DNA of 26,587 bases from Batkoa obscura (GCA_030770535.1 JASVEC010000241.1:1-26587), one strand, 5' to 3'. Counted from the first letter of the stretch, positions 1 through 10,827 are shown. Numbers and translations: made by a program. The notes: a model not told the origin generated them from the letters alone.

Positions 1-126
1 TATAGTAACTGGGGCTTAATACTGACAAAAAACATAAGCTTTCCAAGATTTCTTCCTTTTTCTCGAATCCTTTTCAATCGAGACTAGTCTTTAGTCAATT
101 GATTCATTCTACATGAAATTATCATT

Positions 127-275
127 TTAAAACACTTCTGCATCAGTAGCGACCATATCCTCCTTGTTTCGTCTTTGAGGGAGTTTAGATGTAAAAGGAC
201 CTCTGGTTACCATAATCACCTTTTCATGCTCCGAAGAAAGATCCTTAACTTTCAAGCACATAGTTTCAGTCTAAC
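127..275 (-). pseudogene. Coding-like 3' fragment, unidentified
   Basis: Read on the minus strand, about 48 codons are open from a possible acceptor (TTAG at about 275-272) to a TAA at 129-127. The stretch is clearly richer in G+C than its surroundings and gives a normal amino-acid mixture (a VTRGPF-like run and a KLPQRRNKED-like run near the end). Similar codon-like sequence continues downstream to the window edge without forming an open frame. I do not recognise the family. It may be the last exon of a short gene or, more likely, a decayed gene or mobile-element remnant. The overlapping plus-strand open frame at 175-357 is aromatic-rich and looks like its shadow. Confidence 0.3.
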
Positions 276-360
276 CTCATTCACCTCTTTCCATTATTTA
301 TCCCACCTTATCTACTTTTCGTCTACCTTTGTTTTTTTTACTTTCGTAAAACGTTAGAGT

Positions 361-678
361 ATAAAAAATAGTTGAGATTAAATAATCATTTAGACACATA
401 AGATTTTTAAAATGGTATGCAAATACGAAAGAAGCAATATGTATATTAAATTAATTAAATCATAAATTCTCTTAAATTCTCTTAAATCTTTAAATAAAAT
501 GATTCATTTATTTTTTTGATAGTTAAAACCACAAATGCAACTAAAATCCATTAAATTACATTTAATTTTAGTTACCAATCTTCATCCAACTACCCTACTT
601 AAAATAAATTATAGTTTATTTAAACGCATAATTAGAGGTAAATACAATTCTTATAAAGCTTTTAGCTACATAATTTGA
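361..678. other. AT-rich intergenic, no gene seen
   Basis: Very AT-rich sequence downstream of the phosphatase stop codon. The only structure noted is a short direct repeat of a TTCTCTTAAA-type unit near 467-488. This is probably the 3' untranslated region and spacer of the minus-strand phosphatase gene. Confidence 0.5.
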
Positions 679-1986
679 TCATTGAACATCGTTGATAAGA
701 GGAAGTGAATTTCTACGGCGACGAGTTCCATTGGGTAACGGCGTCTCTGCTGGTTTTAATAACTCAAAACTACAAAGTAAATCTTCATTCACTGACATGA
801 CTGCCCCATAATTGTCAAACTCCCCACAATAATTAGGTGCCGAAAATACAGTCACTAAAGTTCTACCATTAAAGAATTCATACCCATCTTCTACTACCAT
901 ATGCGCTCTACATACAAGATCAAATTCGTGTTTATTAAGAAACTCATTTACTATACTCTTTCCAAAACAATAGCTAACTCCCCTTTCATTATCTTCCCAT
1001 TCCAATGTTGATTCACTAGGATCACTCCATAATAAATCGTTCAACAGTCCATAATCTGGTACATCACTTGGTCTTTCTATTTTACGAATATCATCCATAC
1101 TATTGAGACTTGGAGAAAGGCCACCATGGACACAAAATATTTTATTAGCAACTAAACCAGCTACTGGTAAGCAATTAAATACAGAGACAAATGATTTCCA
1201 TATTTTGACTGTTGAACGTCTTTTACATTCATCATAAAATCCATATACTTTAAAAATTAATTATTGAAATTTTCAAATGAAAAATATAATACCTCTTGTT
1301 ACATTAGCACATTCATGGTTTCCTCGTAATAAGAAAAAATTTTCTGGATATTTAATTTTATAGCATAATAATAGCAATATAGTTTCAAGACTTTGTCTTC
1401 CACGATCTACATAATCTCCTAAAAATAAAAAATTGGAGGATGGTGGATATCCACACATATCGAATAGTCTTAAAAGGTCCGTATATTGTCCATGAACATC
1501 ACCTACTATTTTAACCGGTGCTGATAATTCTATAAGCGATGATTGTGATAAGAATATTTCTCTTGATAACTGACAAATAGCTAATATTTCCGCATTTTTT
1601 AAAACTATTACCCTTGGTACTTTGCCTGATTGTCCAACCTCTAAAAGTCGTGCTATACAATCATCTATGTCCAAGTCTTTGTGAACTGTTTCATTATTTA
1701 TTGAATCGTTGGAAGTAGAAAACACTGCAGAAGCACCACTTAATGAGTTAACGCTTCCACGCCTTTCTTCTAAATCTGCTGTTCCAGGAGATTTAACTAA
1801 TATAGATTCTACTGTAGGCTCTATAGCAATAGGCGAAGCATGGGCATTAAAAAGCTCATCAGTATCATCGTCGTGTATTTCAAAAGGGGAAAAGGAAGAG
1901 GGTGAGCGAGCAATTACAGCAGTTTCGTCCATAGGTTCCCCATTCTTAGTAAGTTTTACTGTTTTCTTTGAAGTTGAGTTGCCCAT
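679..1986 (-). CDS. PPZ1: PPZ-type Ser/Thr protein phosphatase
   Basis: Two exons (1986-1293 and 1247-679) joined across a 45-nt intron (1292-1248) give a 420-residue protein. The start is fixed by MGNSTSKK, the N-myristoylation motif typical of PPZ enzymes, so membrane anchoring is expected. Residues 1-110 are a short, Ser-rich disordered extension, much shorter than the several hundred residues of yeast Ppz1. The PP1-like catalytic core follows with all metal-site motifs: GDVHGQ (162-167), GDYVDRG (190-196), RGNHE (221-225), HGG (272-274), RAH (345-347) and [11 protein letters not shown] (367-377). The intron splits the V codon of NVTRVYGF, and this junction agrees with Ppz1 rather than PP1. 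The C-terminus has an RRRRNS basic stretch, a possible phosphorylation site. In yeasts PPZ phosphatases act in salt tolerance, cation homeostasis and cell integrity; that role is inferred here. No catalytic residue appears missing. Confidence 0.93.
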
Positions 1987-2229
1987 TAATTGAAAATTAA
2001 TCTATAAAAATAAAACAAATTAATTTATAGTTTATAATTGAAGAAATCAAAAGGGAATGAGAATATATTTTTAAATGCTCAAAATAAATTCTTACCTAAA
2101 AATTAGTTAAAGATAAAATAAAAGATTGATAAGATTTATTAATAAATATTAATAAAGATAAAATAAAAATAAAGATAGATGAATATACACTAAAGGGTTA
2201 CAAAAAGTATCAAAGCTCTAATATTTAAA
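1987..2229. promoter_or_regulatory. Upstream region of the phosphatase gene
   Basis: AT-rich sequence immediately 5' of the minus-strand phosphatase start. It presumably contains the leader and promoter, but no specific element such as a clear TATA box or binding site can be singled out in such AT-rich DNA. Confidence 0.3.
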
Positions 2230-2920
2230 TTAATTTAAATTAGTAATGTAACAGGAAATAAGTAATCGTTGGTTTAATTAAACTGTTAGCATTGATACTT
2301 ATTTTTTTATTTCTACTGGTTAATCAATTGCGAGCGCATGATTTGATCTTTCTGGATATTCTTTCTAGTTTTATTGGTGGTTTCATAATCAAATGAGTTG
2401 CCTTTTTTTCATCCTTCTGTATTATAATTGGTTTACCATTCAATCTGGTTTAAATGGCAACTTTGATTTGTGGAGGTGATATACTTTTCTAATATCAAAA
2501 TCCCGAGTTTCTAACTTCAAAAACCACTTTATAAGTGTATTTATTGCAACATGATAAAGAATCAGTTATTAATAAAGAATGAACATTTTGATGGTTTCGC
2601 AGCTTAGTCTTTGAGCGAGCTATAACTTTATTACTGATTTAAAAGGTTTTAATAAGCTTTGAACTCTTTTTCAAAAAAAAAGTGAAACTAAAATATATTT
2701 TGTCACTAATTCAGGGGGTTAAAAGCCACCTGATAGCATGAATTTTAATTTTGCTTTAAAATTTTGTAACAGTGTTAAGTAAATGGAGAAATCGCAATTT
2801 ATAATGCTATTTAGGCATTGGAGCTATAATTTTATCGAAGTGACCTGTATCTGTTTTAGCATTTCTACTACTAACACCCCTATTATTGGCTCAGTCATTG
2901 AAATTAAGTTTTCTGTTAAA
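2230..2920 (-). pseudogene. Decayed coding-like region, unidentified
   Basis: Several minus-strand stretches in this interval read as ordinary protein sequence for 20-40 codons, for example at about 2,452-2,330 (Lys-rich, containing NGKPIIIQKDEKKA) and at about 2,905-2,800 (starting MTEPIIGVLV). They do not connect into an open gene and no family could be named. Their shared strand and higher G+C suggest the fossil of one former gene or mobile element. The rest of the spacer to 3,525 shows nothing recognisable. Confidence 0.35.
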
Positions 2921-3525
2921 ACAAAGTGCCTCTTAACAAAAAATGCGTTTTAGTTTTTAATAGAATCAAGAGTTTCAAACAAATTCAGTTATTCGTTAAA
3001 AAATGCTATAACTGACTTAACCTTAAATAGAAAGGAGGGTTTTCATTATTTTTTTAACTTGTCTATCTAGTATGAATAATCGCATATTTATTTATCCCAA
3101 TATTTGTATTTTAACATAAATTTATGCAAAGTAATTTGAGAAATAAGAAACACAAAATTCTTTAAGCTTAGATTTTAAAGAACAGACTAGAAACAGAATT
3201 CTTAAATGATCCGATTATTGAAAGCTGAGTTTAAGATTGAAGTTTTATAAAATTTTCCGATTTTTTATTATCAATTTCCTATTTACACCTATCACAATAT
3301 TTTAAGGCTAAAAATTCACTTATCTGTCAATCTTTGATATTCTTATTTTTTATATAGTAACGTTCATTATATGACTTAAGAATCTACTTAAGCTGTAATT
3401 TAATGAAACCATTGAATTAAACAATTATTTCAAAAACTATAAATAACACTTTTACTCTGAAATGGAAAAATAAATATTAAATCATTAAAGATGAATACAT
3501 TTTAAAAATAAATTAAAGATTAAAA
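2921..3525. other. AT-rich intergenic, nothing recognised
   Basis: AT-rich spacer downstream of the acidic-protein gene, presumably including its 3' untranslated region. No repeat, RNA gene or convincing coding stretch was found on either strand. Confidence 0.45.
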
Positions 3526-4648
3526 CTAATTAATTATATTAGGGAAACAACAAACAAACAAAAAACCATACCAACTATTTCTATTGCCTTTAGTTGGCTT
3601 CTTACTAACATCATCATTTTCAGAATAGCTATTTAAAAGATATGCTTCTTCATTATCCCACTCTTCTGTAAACTGGGATGAAACACTTGATGAATCAGAC
3701 CCTTTAAGCATAGTATTCATGCTATAACTACAACTTTGATTTGAATTTTCGCTATTATCAAATTGGGTATTATCATTAGGCTTATCATCAATTTCATAGT
3801 CAATAGATTCAATAATATTTATTTTGCTTAATGAATCAGTGTCAGAAGCAGGTGGTAAGCTTTGGGTATTATAAGGACGAGTCAAGATGATGCCAGACTC
3901 ATCAAGATTAGAATCAATGGAGCTTTCAGTTTTTATACTATTGAAGTCATCAATAGAAGAGTTGTGATCTTCATTTAAATGTCCTAACATATATCTTCTA
4001 TATTTTTCCATATAAGTATTATTTTCATAAGAGGTATTATTTTGATTACTTTGACTGTCTTCTTCATCAAAATTTTCTTCCAATGTAGCATAGTATCCTC
4101 TATTTCCTGAATTATTGTCATTATTAAACTCGGAGTCAGACTCATTTGAATTGGAATCTGAATAATTATCTTTTCTTATTTTCGATTCATCCTCTTCTTC
4201 TTGGCTTTCTTCAGAGGAAGAACTTGAGCTGCTGTTGCATTGATTAGTGTATTTATTCAATTTTTCTTTAAGGTCTGACTCTCCGCCCAAAAGAGAACGA
4301 TGGGATAATTCTGATTCCCATTCAACCTGCTTTAAGTCTTCAGGCAAGTAATCATCAACTAAAAAAGAAATGAATAAATCGAATTCTAAAATAACATTAT
4401 CTTACCATTAATTTCAGATAAAAAATCATCTGTTTTACGCTCCTTTATTTCGATTGGGACTTTCTCTTTAGCTTTTTTTAATAAGCTTTCTTTTGTAATC
4501 GTTAATACTAAAATACAATGAGATTTATTCAAATCGAACCTAATTTTTTTATATGCTTTTCAGAATCCTGTTGCTCTTTAGAGTAGACATTATCACTTGT
4601 GTTGTTGTTATCGTTGTTTAGTTCATTGTTATTATTATTATTCATCAT
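3526..4648 (-). CDS. Acidic Ser/Asn-rich disordered protein, unknown function
   Basis: Three exons in the model used here: 4648-4540, 4507-4406 and 4358-3526, giving 347 residues. The second intron (4405-4359, 47 nt) has a GTAAGA donor and TTTTTTTAG acceptor. The first intron would be only 32 nt; an alternative acceptor 18 nt further on (AAAG, with a TATTAAC branch-like site) gives a 50-nt intron, stays in frame and removes six residues. The protein begins with two in-frame ATGs and an Asn run, has a Lys/Glu-rich second exon, and is then dominated by Ser, Asn, Asp and Glu with a run of seven serines followed by an acidic stretch. It is predicted to be disordered. The last residues (WYGFLFVCCFPNIIN) are hydrophobic, aromatic and contain a Cys pair, perhaps a lipidated or protein-binding tail. 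I recognise no domain. Coding status is supported by the phase-compatible introns and the long open third exon. Confidence 0.72.
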
Positions 4649-5639
4649 ATTTACTCATACACTTATAAAAAAAACTAACTAAAATCCAAATTACCCTTCC
4701 CCTTTATTTCTCTCCTCCTTCTTTTTAATTGGCTATATTTTAACATTATTTTAATTGTTCTAGGATCAAAATTAATCTTAATTTCTTAAGTGGCTATTTT
4801 AATAATAAACATCAATAATAAAAATTAATAAGTTTAGAAAAAAAATCGGGTAACTATAATAAATATAAATAATTTTGATTTTTAACATGTAGCTAATTTT
4901 ATGAAACTACTTTGTAAATTTATTGTTTGGGAGTGTATAACCATAGAGCTAGGATGAAAATAAAAATTTAAAGGAATATATATTTCATATATAATATCTA
5001 TAGTTATAACGCTCAATTATGTAATAGTAGCTAACAACTCTTATTGCTTATTTTTAGATTAGGACTTGGAAAAACTTATGTTACGAAGTAACGCTTAATA
5101 AAACAATCTTAAGAGTTTAAATTCAAGACTACTAATTTATTAGTTTGAATAAATTAAAAATGACTTGCTTATTACAATAGCTTTAAAGAATATGTAATGT
5201 TGTTAGCTTTAGGGTATACTAAAGACTTATAGTTGTTCATTAATAATTTATTTTATATTGGTGATAAGCTTTTGTCCTTTTAATAGCTTCCAGTTTAATC
5301 ATTATTAGCCTATACACCTTAATCAAATGACAAATTCAATTGAATGAACTAAAAGACTGTCACCAGCTCAAGTTAGAAATGTTGGCTTAATTAAATAAAA
5401 GGTTAATTTACAAATCTGGCAGTAAAAAAATCCACACATTAAACTTTATAATATAATAGAAATAAACAAGTGAATAGTAAAAACTATCAAAAAAAGGGAA
5501 ATGTTATAGCGTAAACATCAGTTTATAGAGATATAGCAATGTCTTGCTTTGTTTTAAAAACTGGTCAATTCTGGAAGAGTAATAAAATTGTAATAAGTGT
5601 TCTAAAAACTTAGAATATTCAAAGAATATTTAAAAACTA
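4649..5639. promoter_or_regulatory. Left part of divergent spacer
   Basis: AT-rich region between the divergently transcribed acidic-protein gene and Tubby-like gene. The first few hundred bases next to 4648 contain a pyrimidine-rich tract (about 4,690-4,735) likely to belong to the leader or promoter of the minus-strand gene. No other feature can be supported. Confidence 0.3.
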
Positions 5640-6360
5640 TTATACATGGTTTTCATGCATCAAAAAGCCTACTCCTTAGCTTCATTCTATATTAAAAATT
5701 TTATGTTAATTAGTAACCTTGATACTATTTTTTAAACTTTATACGAGGTTACTCATCCTTTCAATTCAGTTGATTGAGTTCCTCATGGATTCGAGATCAA
5801 TATTATCATTACTTTTGAGTTGTAGTTTGGGCTCTTCTGAGTTTTATGAACTTCATGTTACGTCTTGTATTTTAGTATCGATTTCTAACTGTAGGTGTAA
5901 TATGTAGATACATCGCTTTATATTTTTAAGGATGGCAGTAATTTTTCCACATATATAAATGAACTTAAAAACAAATAATATTAATATATGCAGAATGTTC
6001 TTTTTATTAGCAACCTAACATTTAAAAAATTTACAGTAGTTTACTATAAATAAATACAAATTTACAGTTTAAAATGTTTTAAATAATGTCTAAAAACTTA
6101 GTAAAAAAAGATGAACTCAAAGCTTACAATTGTTGCAATCCTCTTTGTGGCCTGATTAACTGCTCATTTAAGACCAAAAATAACATTGAAATCGGATAAC
6201 TAAAGGATTAGGCTTGAAAATTGATTATGTCAATAATTTACTCCTAAAAATTATCGCTAGAAAAATTTCAAAAGAAGTGCAACAAATGCAATTGTTAAAT
6301 ATTATGATACACTATCAAGTTCAACCATGAAAAAATTCCCCTTAAAAACCAGGTTTAGCT
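5640..6360. pseudogene. Scattered coding-like fragments in the divergent spacer
   Basis: Two short stretches look like former coding DNA. One, on the minus strand at about 5,900-5,740, gives an ordinary hydrophilic peptide for about 24 codons at a time. The plus-strand open frame over it (5,719-5,907) is Leu/Ile/Ser-rich and looks like the shadow. The other, on the plus strand at about 6,117-6,200, gives a Cys-containing peptide (NCCNPLCGLINC). Neither forms a gene or matches a family I know, and they need not be related. Confidence 0.25.
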
Positions 6361-6648
6361 AATAAAAAACCGAATTTTAACAGCAAACAGTAATAAATAC
6401 TAGTAAACAGCAGGAGAAAATGAAATAAGGCGTAATTAAATAATAATCAAGCTTAAAAAAATAATAAAAAACCCCAAATTTAAGTCTAACTGAAAAGGGA
6501 AAGTGGATGATTGATTGGATTAATCGAGGGTAAGTTAACAACAAAGAAAATAAAATAAGAAGGAGAATAATAAAATTAAATAAAAAAGTTATAGTTATTT
6601 TTTTATTTTTTTAAATCACCCTCTTACTAGCTCATAGATTATTATAAA

Positions 6649-7961
6649 ATGAACACAAATAATAGTAATAATGAAGACAATCAAAGTAATAAGCATATTT
6701 GTTCAAGCTCTACTTCAATGATACTAACTATATTTCTTATTTTCAGTGATTTTACCTTCACCTAGAGTATTAGAATTACAAGGAAGGAGTTCCGGAACAC
6801 GATTAAGTGGATTTTGGAGTTTAAACGTAGGCTAATAAAATCTATTTATAATAAAACAATAACATTATTAGTCAAATAATAGATCATCAGCACATTCAGC
6901 CATGTTAGAAGCCGCCTTAGAAGCAATTCATCCAACCACGAATGGTATATCGACACTACCCTTATCATTTCATCCAAATGCCAACTTATATAAAGATAAC
7001 TTTAAATCGATTAAAGAGTTAGTATTACAGCCTGTTTCACAAGGTGAAAAAATGCAATGTCGTATAGTGCGTCGCAGAGAGCCTGGATTAGGGATTATTT
7101 ACGAGTTATATAAAGAAGAATCTCATCTCACATCTACATTTTTGCTATGGGCTTATCGTAAAAGAAGGAGTAAGGGGGCTTATTATGTCATTGGGGCTAA
7201 ACCCTATGATATGGATAACTTTATTGTGGCTAAAGTGAAGTAAAATTATTACTATTAATTAATAATATTGATGGCTAATCTTTCATAACTTAGATCAAAC
7301 TTTTTGGGCACAGCATTTACGATTTATGATAATGGAATCAGTCCTAATAAATTTAAAAAAAATAACCGAATTTTACCTAATTTTAAAGATCTAGAAAAAC
7401 AACCAGAGATGAAATTAAGACAAGAATTAGGAGCCGTATTTTATGTAATTGAATCTTATGTTCATTTTGATTATTACTTAAACAACTCTATTATTTTAGG
7501 AGCCTAACATTTTGGGTTTTAAAGGTCCTAGAAAAATGACTGTGCTGTTAATGGGTATGACCCCTGATGGTAAAAGACCAGAGTTTAGACCAAGTAATGT
7601 AAGTAGTATAAAAGATAATTAGAAAATTGAAATACCAATTAATATTTAATATTAGGATTCAGAAGGTTTGATAGAAAGTTATAAACAAAAAAACAGTGAA
7701 AAACTATTAATTTTGAAAAACAAAGCACCACAGTGGAATGAAGAGACTCAATCTTATGTGCTAAATTTTAATGGTAGGGTCACTTTAGCTTCGGTTAAGA
7801 ATTTCCAAATTGTTCACGACTTTGATTTGGATTATATTGTGATGCAGTTTGGTCGTATCTCAATGGATACTTTTACTATGGATTTCCAATATCCCTTATG
7901 TCCCCTCCAAGCTTTCTCAATTGCTTTATCTTCTTTTGATGCTAAATTGGCTTGTGAGTAA
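6649..7961 (+). CDS. TUB: Tubby-like C-terminal domain protein
   Basis: Six exons: 6649-6685, 6747-6826, 6872-7239, 7294-7444, 7500-7598 and 7656-7961. All introns are GT-AG (45-61 nt) with compatible phases, giving 346 residues. Intron 1 has a perfect TACTAAC branch site. The short N-terminus is Asn/Ser-rich, has no F-box and no membrane segment. The Tubby domain fills the rest: [17 protein letters not shown] (spliced across intron 3), a [11 protein letters not shown] strand, and both family signatures, [14 protein letters not shown] and [16 protein letters not shown] at the C-terminus. In animal tubby a basic pair before SN binds phosphatidylinositol 4,5-bisphosphate; here both positions are Lys, so membrane phosphoinositide binding is plausible. 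No frameshift or missing core strand is seen. The biological role in fungi is not established from this sequence. Confidence 0.93.
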
Positions 7962-8929
7962 TCTTTGCATATGTTAGATAAGATCTTTTTTAAATCTCTT
8001 GTTTATCAAATTCTCAATGGCATTTTTATCTTCTTTCACTATTATATAGTCTTTCATATGTACTTTTTGTACTTCCTCTTCTTATATTTATCTTACTTAA
8101 TAAAATTACATTTAAATAAATAGTGTTAGGATTTTTTTAATTTTAATATGAATAGACTGGTTTAAAAATTCAACAAAAAATAGTTTATTAAAACAAAACG
8201 ACAAGAGATAGCTTTATCAAAATAAAACTCTTTTAAAATATACTAAATATAGAAATAATTTACTTCATTACTATTTCTAAAATTATTAAATTTTTTATTT
8301 ATTGATAAGTATTTAAACCCCTGAAACTATTCTAAATACTAGAAGCCTTGAACAATATAAAAACTTAAAATGCCTTAGGGACCAATAAATCAACAATGAT
8401 AAAATATGTATTTTCATTAATATAATTGCATATAATATATTAAGGTAGTATAAACTTAAGCAAATTTTGGTATACACTCGGTTAACTATCCCAATATAAA
8501 AGTAATAATTTTTATTTCCCTTATTTAATAAGTAAACATATCATCAATAAATAATTCATGGTGGCTCTAATATGAGATACTTTCATTAATATAAGCTGTT
8601 TTTAAAATAAGAGATAGCCATTTAAATTTTGCAGTATCTAGATAAATTGGGATCTTAATATGAGAAGTAATAAATAGCTATTGTTTATTTTCTGTAATAA
8701 GGAGTTAAGTCTTAAATTTTATATGTCATATATTAACTCAAGTTAATAGTAATGGTTTTAAGCTTTAACTGCAGAATTTGAATTGATAAAACTATAATCA
8801 TATTTGATTCAAGATTATTAAATTTTCATCTAACTAGTGTAGTAATGGCTATAGCATTAAAGTAGTTTTAGACTAGTGATTAAGACAATAAAAAAACAAA
8901 ACAAACCTTTTTGAACTTTTATTTAAACA
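7962..8929. other. Intergenic, 3' side of the Tubby gene
   Basis: The first 150 bases after the stop are pyrimidine-rich and probably the 3' untranslated region. The remainder is AT-rich with no recognisable gene, repeat or RNA. Confidence 0.4.
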
Positions 8930-10020
8930 GTTAATGCTTCATGAAAGTAAAAACAACGGTGGTAAATATTATCACATAACCTTATGATACTCAACATATT
9001 CCAAAGCTTGAAAGCTAAGCCCCCTTAATTTCATAAAATATCTAGATCACGTTCACTAAGTTGAAACATTAGAGATCATTAAAAAGAAGCATAAATTAAA
9101 AGAAATCTAAACCAAATTTAACTATCATAACGATGAAACTATTTTATTACAAATGAAAAGGATACAAACTATTGTTTTTGCTATAAGTAATTCTTAAAGC
9201 TAGAAGATTAGCTTAGTGTCATATAGATATACATTACAGCTTATCACCTACTAAAAAATATAGATAACATCATGAATAACGCCATGCTCCTCTATGAACT
9301 TAGAATCTATATTTTCTACGTCATTAAAGCAAGATTCAAGCCAAATTTCTTCAATTTGAGAAGTTGGAAGTTCCAGATGGTTAACCATTAGAGAATTTTC
9401 ATATTGATCAATCTTTGTAAAGATTGTTCGCATCATTAGTTGTTTATATAAACCAGTATCTAGTTTAGTTTGATTTAGCTTTTCTAAGCTTAAATAACGT
9501 ATTTTTTCAAGGTCCATCACCTTAACTTGTGGTAGTAGTACAGTTTCAAATAGAGTAGGCACCTAACGGTATAAAACAATACAGGGATTTATGTTAGTTT
9601 TGTTTATATAGATTCATCAATCAAAGTAAAAACAACTTTACTTTGTTAAAATAAAAAGTACAAAAGTAATTTAAGAGAAAACGTGCCCTTATTTATAGTT
9701 CCATATAGCTTTACTATTGGCTATAATTGTAATTATTTAGAATTACATTTCTTTTTTTTATTAGCTACACTGGAACTTAAATTTGCTTAGCTTGCTTTTT
9801 ATATGTGATTGTTTGCAGATAACCTTTTTATCAAATTATATTTTATTCCCTGTTTAATAAGTTTGAAAAATGGTTCTAATTATTAATTATTTACGTAGTT
9901 GTTGGTGACTAGCTTTTAATCCTCCTCATGACACCCTTTAATTGGTCTACTTAACTCTAGCTCACTTTTTACCAAGCAGGCAAAGTTTAATAACTTGCCT
10001 AATTTAGCAGTATAGTTTTA
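8930..10020 (-). pseudogene. Decayed minus-strand gene, unidentified
   Basis: The best-preserved part is an open stretch at 9,562-9,251 of about 103 codons, preceded by a possible CGTTAG acceptor and beginning with a GTG codon rather than an ATG. It encodes a mixed alpha-helical-looking sequence (for example LEKIRYLSLEKLNQTKL). On the same strand, codon-like pieces are visible upstream at about 10,010-9,918 (an LGKLLNFACLVKSELEL-like segment) and downstream at about 9,080-8,940 (an LRGLSFQALEYVEYHK-like segment). Together they suggest one former gene or mobile element of about 1 kb. A live gene with unusual introns is not excluded for the 103-codon part. No family was recognised. Confidence 0.35.
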
Positions 10021-10470
10021 TTACTTTGTATTTTTAAAAATTCATTCTATATTATTATAACTAGATACTATTTTGTACTTTTAATATTTTAACATATTCA
10101 TTGTAATTCTGTAAATTATATTTTTTTTAATATTGTAGTAATTAATACATTTTATTAATTTATCAAAATTAAAAATTAAATTTAATGATTTGTTAAATTA
10201 TTTTAATTTACTTATAATAAATTTAGTTTATTTAGTTTATTTAGTTTTTTGCTTTATATTTATTACTAAATATAACAAAAGGTAAAATATAGTTAATGAA
10301 TATACTACACTAATTTTAAAAAATATTTACAAATAGCTTTTAGTAGAAATTTTTTTATAAAAATAAAAATATTGATTATATGAATATGTTTTATTCTATT
10401 TGTTTAAAAAGACTATAGTAATAATTAAAAAATTAAAAAATATTTAGTTTGCTTTATTTTAATCACTATA
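10021..10470. other. Extremely AT-rich spacer
   Basis: Almost pure A and T, with a small tandem of a TTTAGTTTA-type unit near 10,220-10,247. No gene seen. It marks the left border of the transposon-rich region. Confidence 0.5.
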
Positions 10471-10570
10471 TGGGGCTGTTTTTTTTAGTTTCATTATTTT
10501 TCCATTTTTTAAGCACTATTTATGTGGAAAAATTGTCAGTAAAATTCTTAAATACAAAAATACATCCCCA
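10471..10570 (+). mobile_element. MITE copy 1 (100 bp)
   Basis: Begins TGGGGCTGT and ends ACATCCCCA, with TA on both sides as a target-site duplication. Internally it carries a second inverted pair, TTTTTCCA and TGGAAAAA, around an AAGCACTATTT core. It differs from the copy inside the transposase gene (13,244-13,343) by about one base, so it is recent. Confidence 0.9.
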
Positions 10571-10606
10571 TATTTTTTCCCAATTTTAACTAAAAATAAA
10601 TTAATA

Positions 10607-10712
10607 TAGAGGTGTTCTTTTATTTAACAATTTTATTGATAGTTATTCTATCTAAATAGCACTTGAAAAATAAAATAAAATAATAAAATAATAAAATTAA
10701 AAAACATCTCTA
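10607..10712 (-). mobile_element. MITE copy 2 (degenerate)
   Basis: Inverted, diverged member of the family. The termini read TAGAGG and CATCTCTA instead of TGGGG and CCCCA, the core AAATAGCACTT is kept, and an AAATAAAATAAT-type slippage tract has lengthened one arm. Confidence 0.7.
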
Positions 10713-10728
10713 TATATTATATAAAATT

Positions 10729-10827
10729 TGGGGATTTATTTTTTTGTTTAACAATTTTATTAACAATTTTTCCATTCAAATAACGCCTAAAAGATGGAAA
10801 GAGTGATGAAGTCAAAAAACATCCCCA
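10729..10827 (-). mobile_element. MITE copy 3
   Basis: Inverted copy starting TGGGGATTT and ending ACATCCCCA, with core AAATAACGCCT. The left flank no longer shows a clean TA. Confidence 0.82.

Noticed and set aside
175-357. Plus-strand open frame of 60 codons
   Set aside because: Aromatic- and Ser-rich composition and overlap with a better minus-strand coding-like stretch indicate a shadow.
1709-1993. Plus-strand frame opposite the phosphatase N-terminus
   Set aside because: Lies antisense to the well-supported phosphatase exon and has no family features.
5719-5907. Plus-strand frame rich in Leu, Ile and Ser
   Set aside because: Composition is typical of an antisense frame over former coding DNA; no start context or introns.
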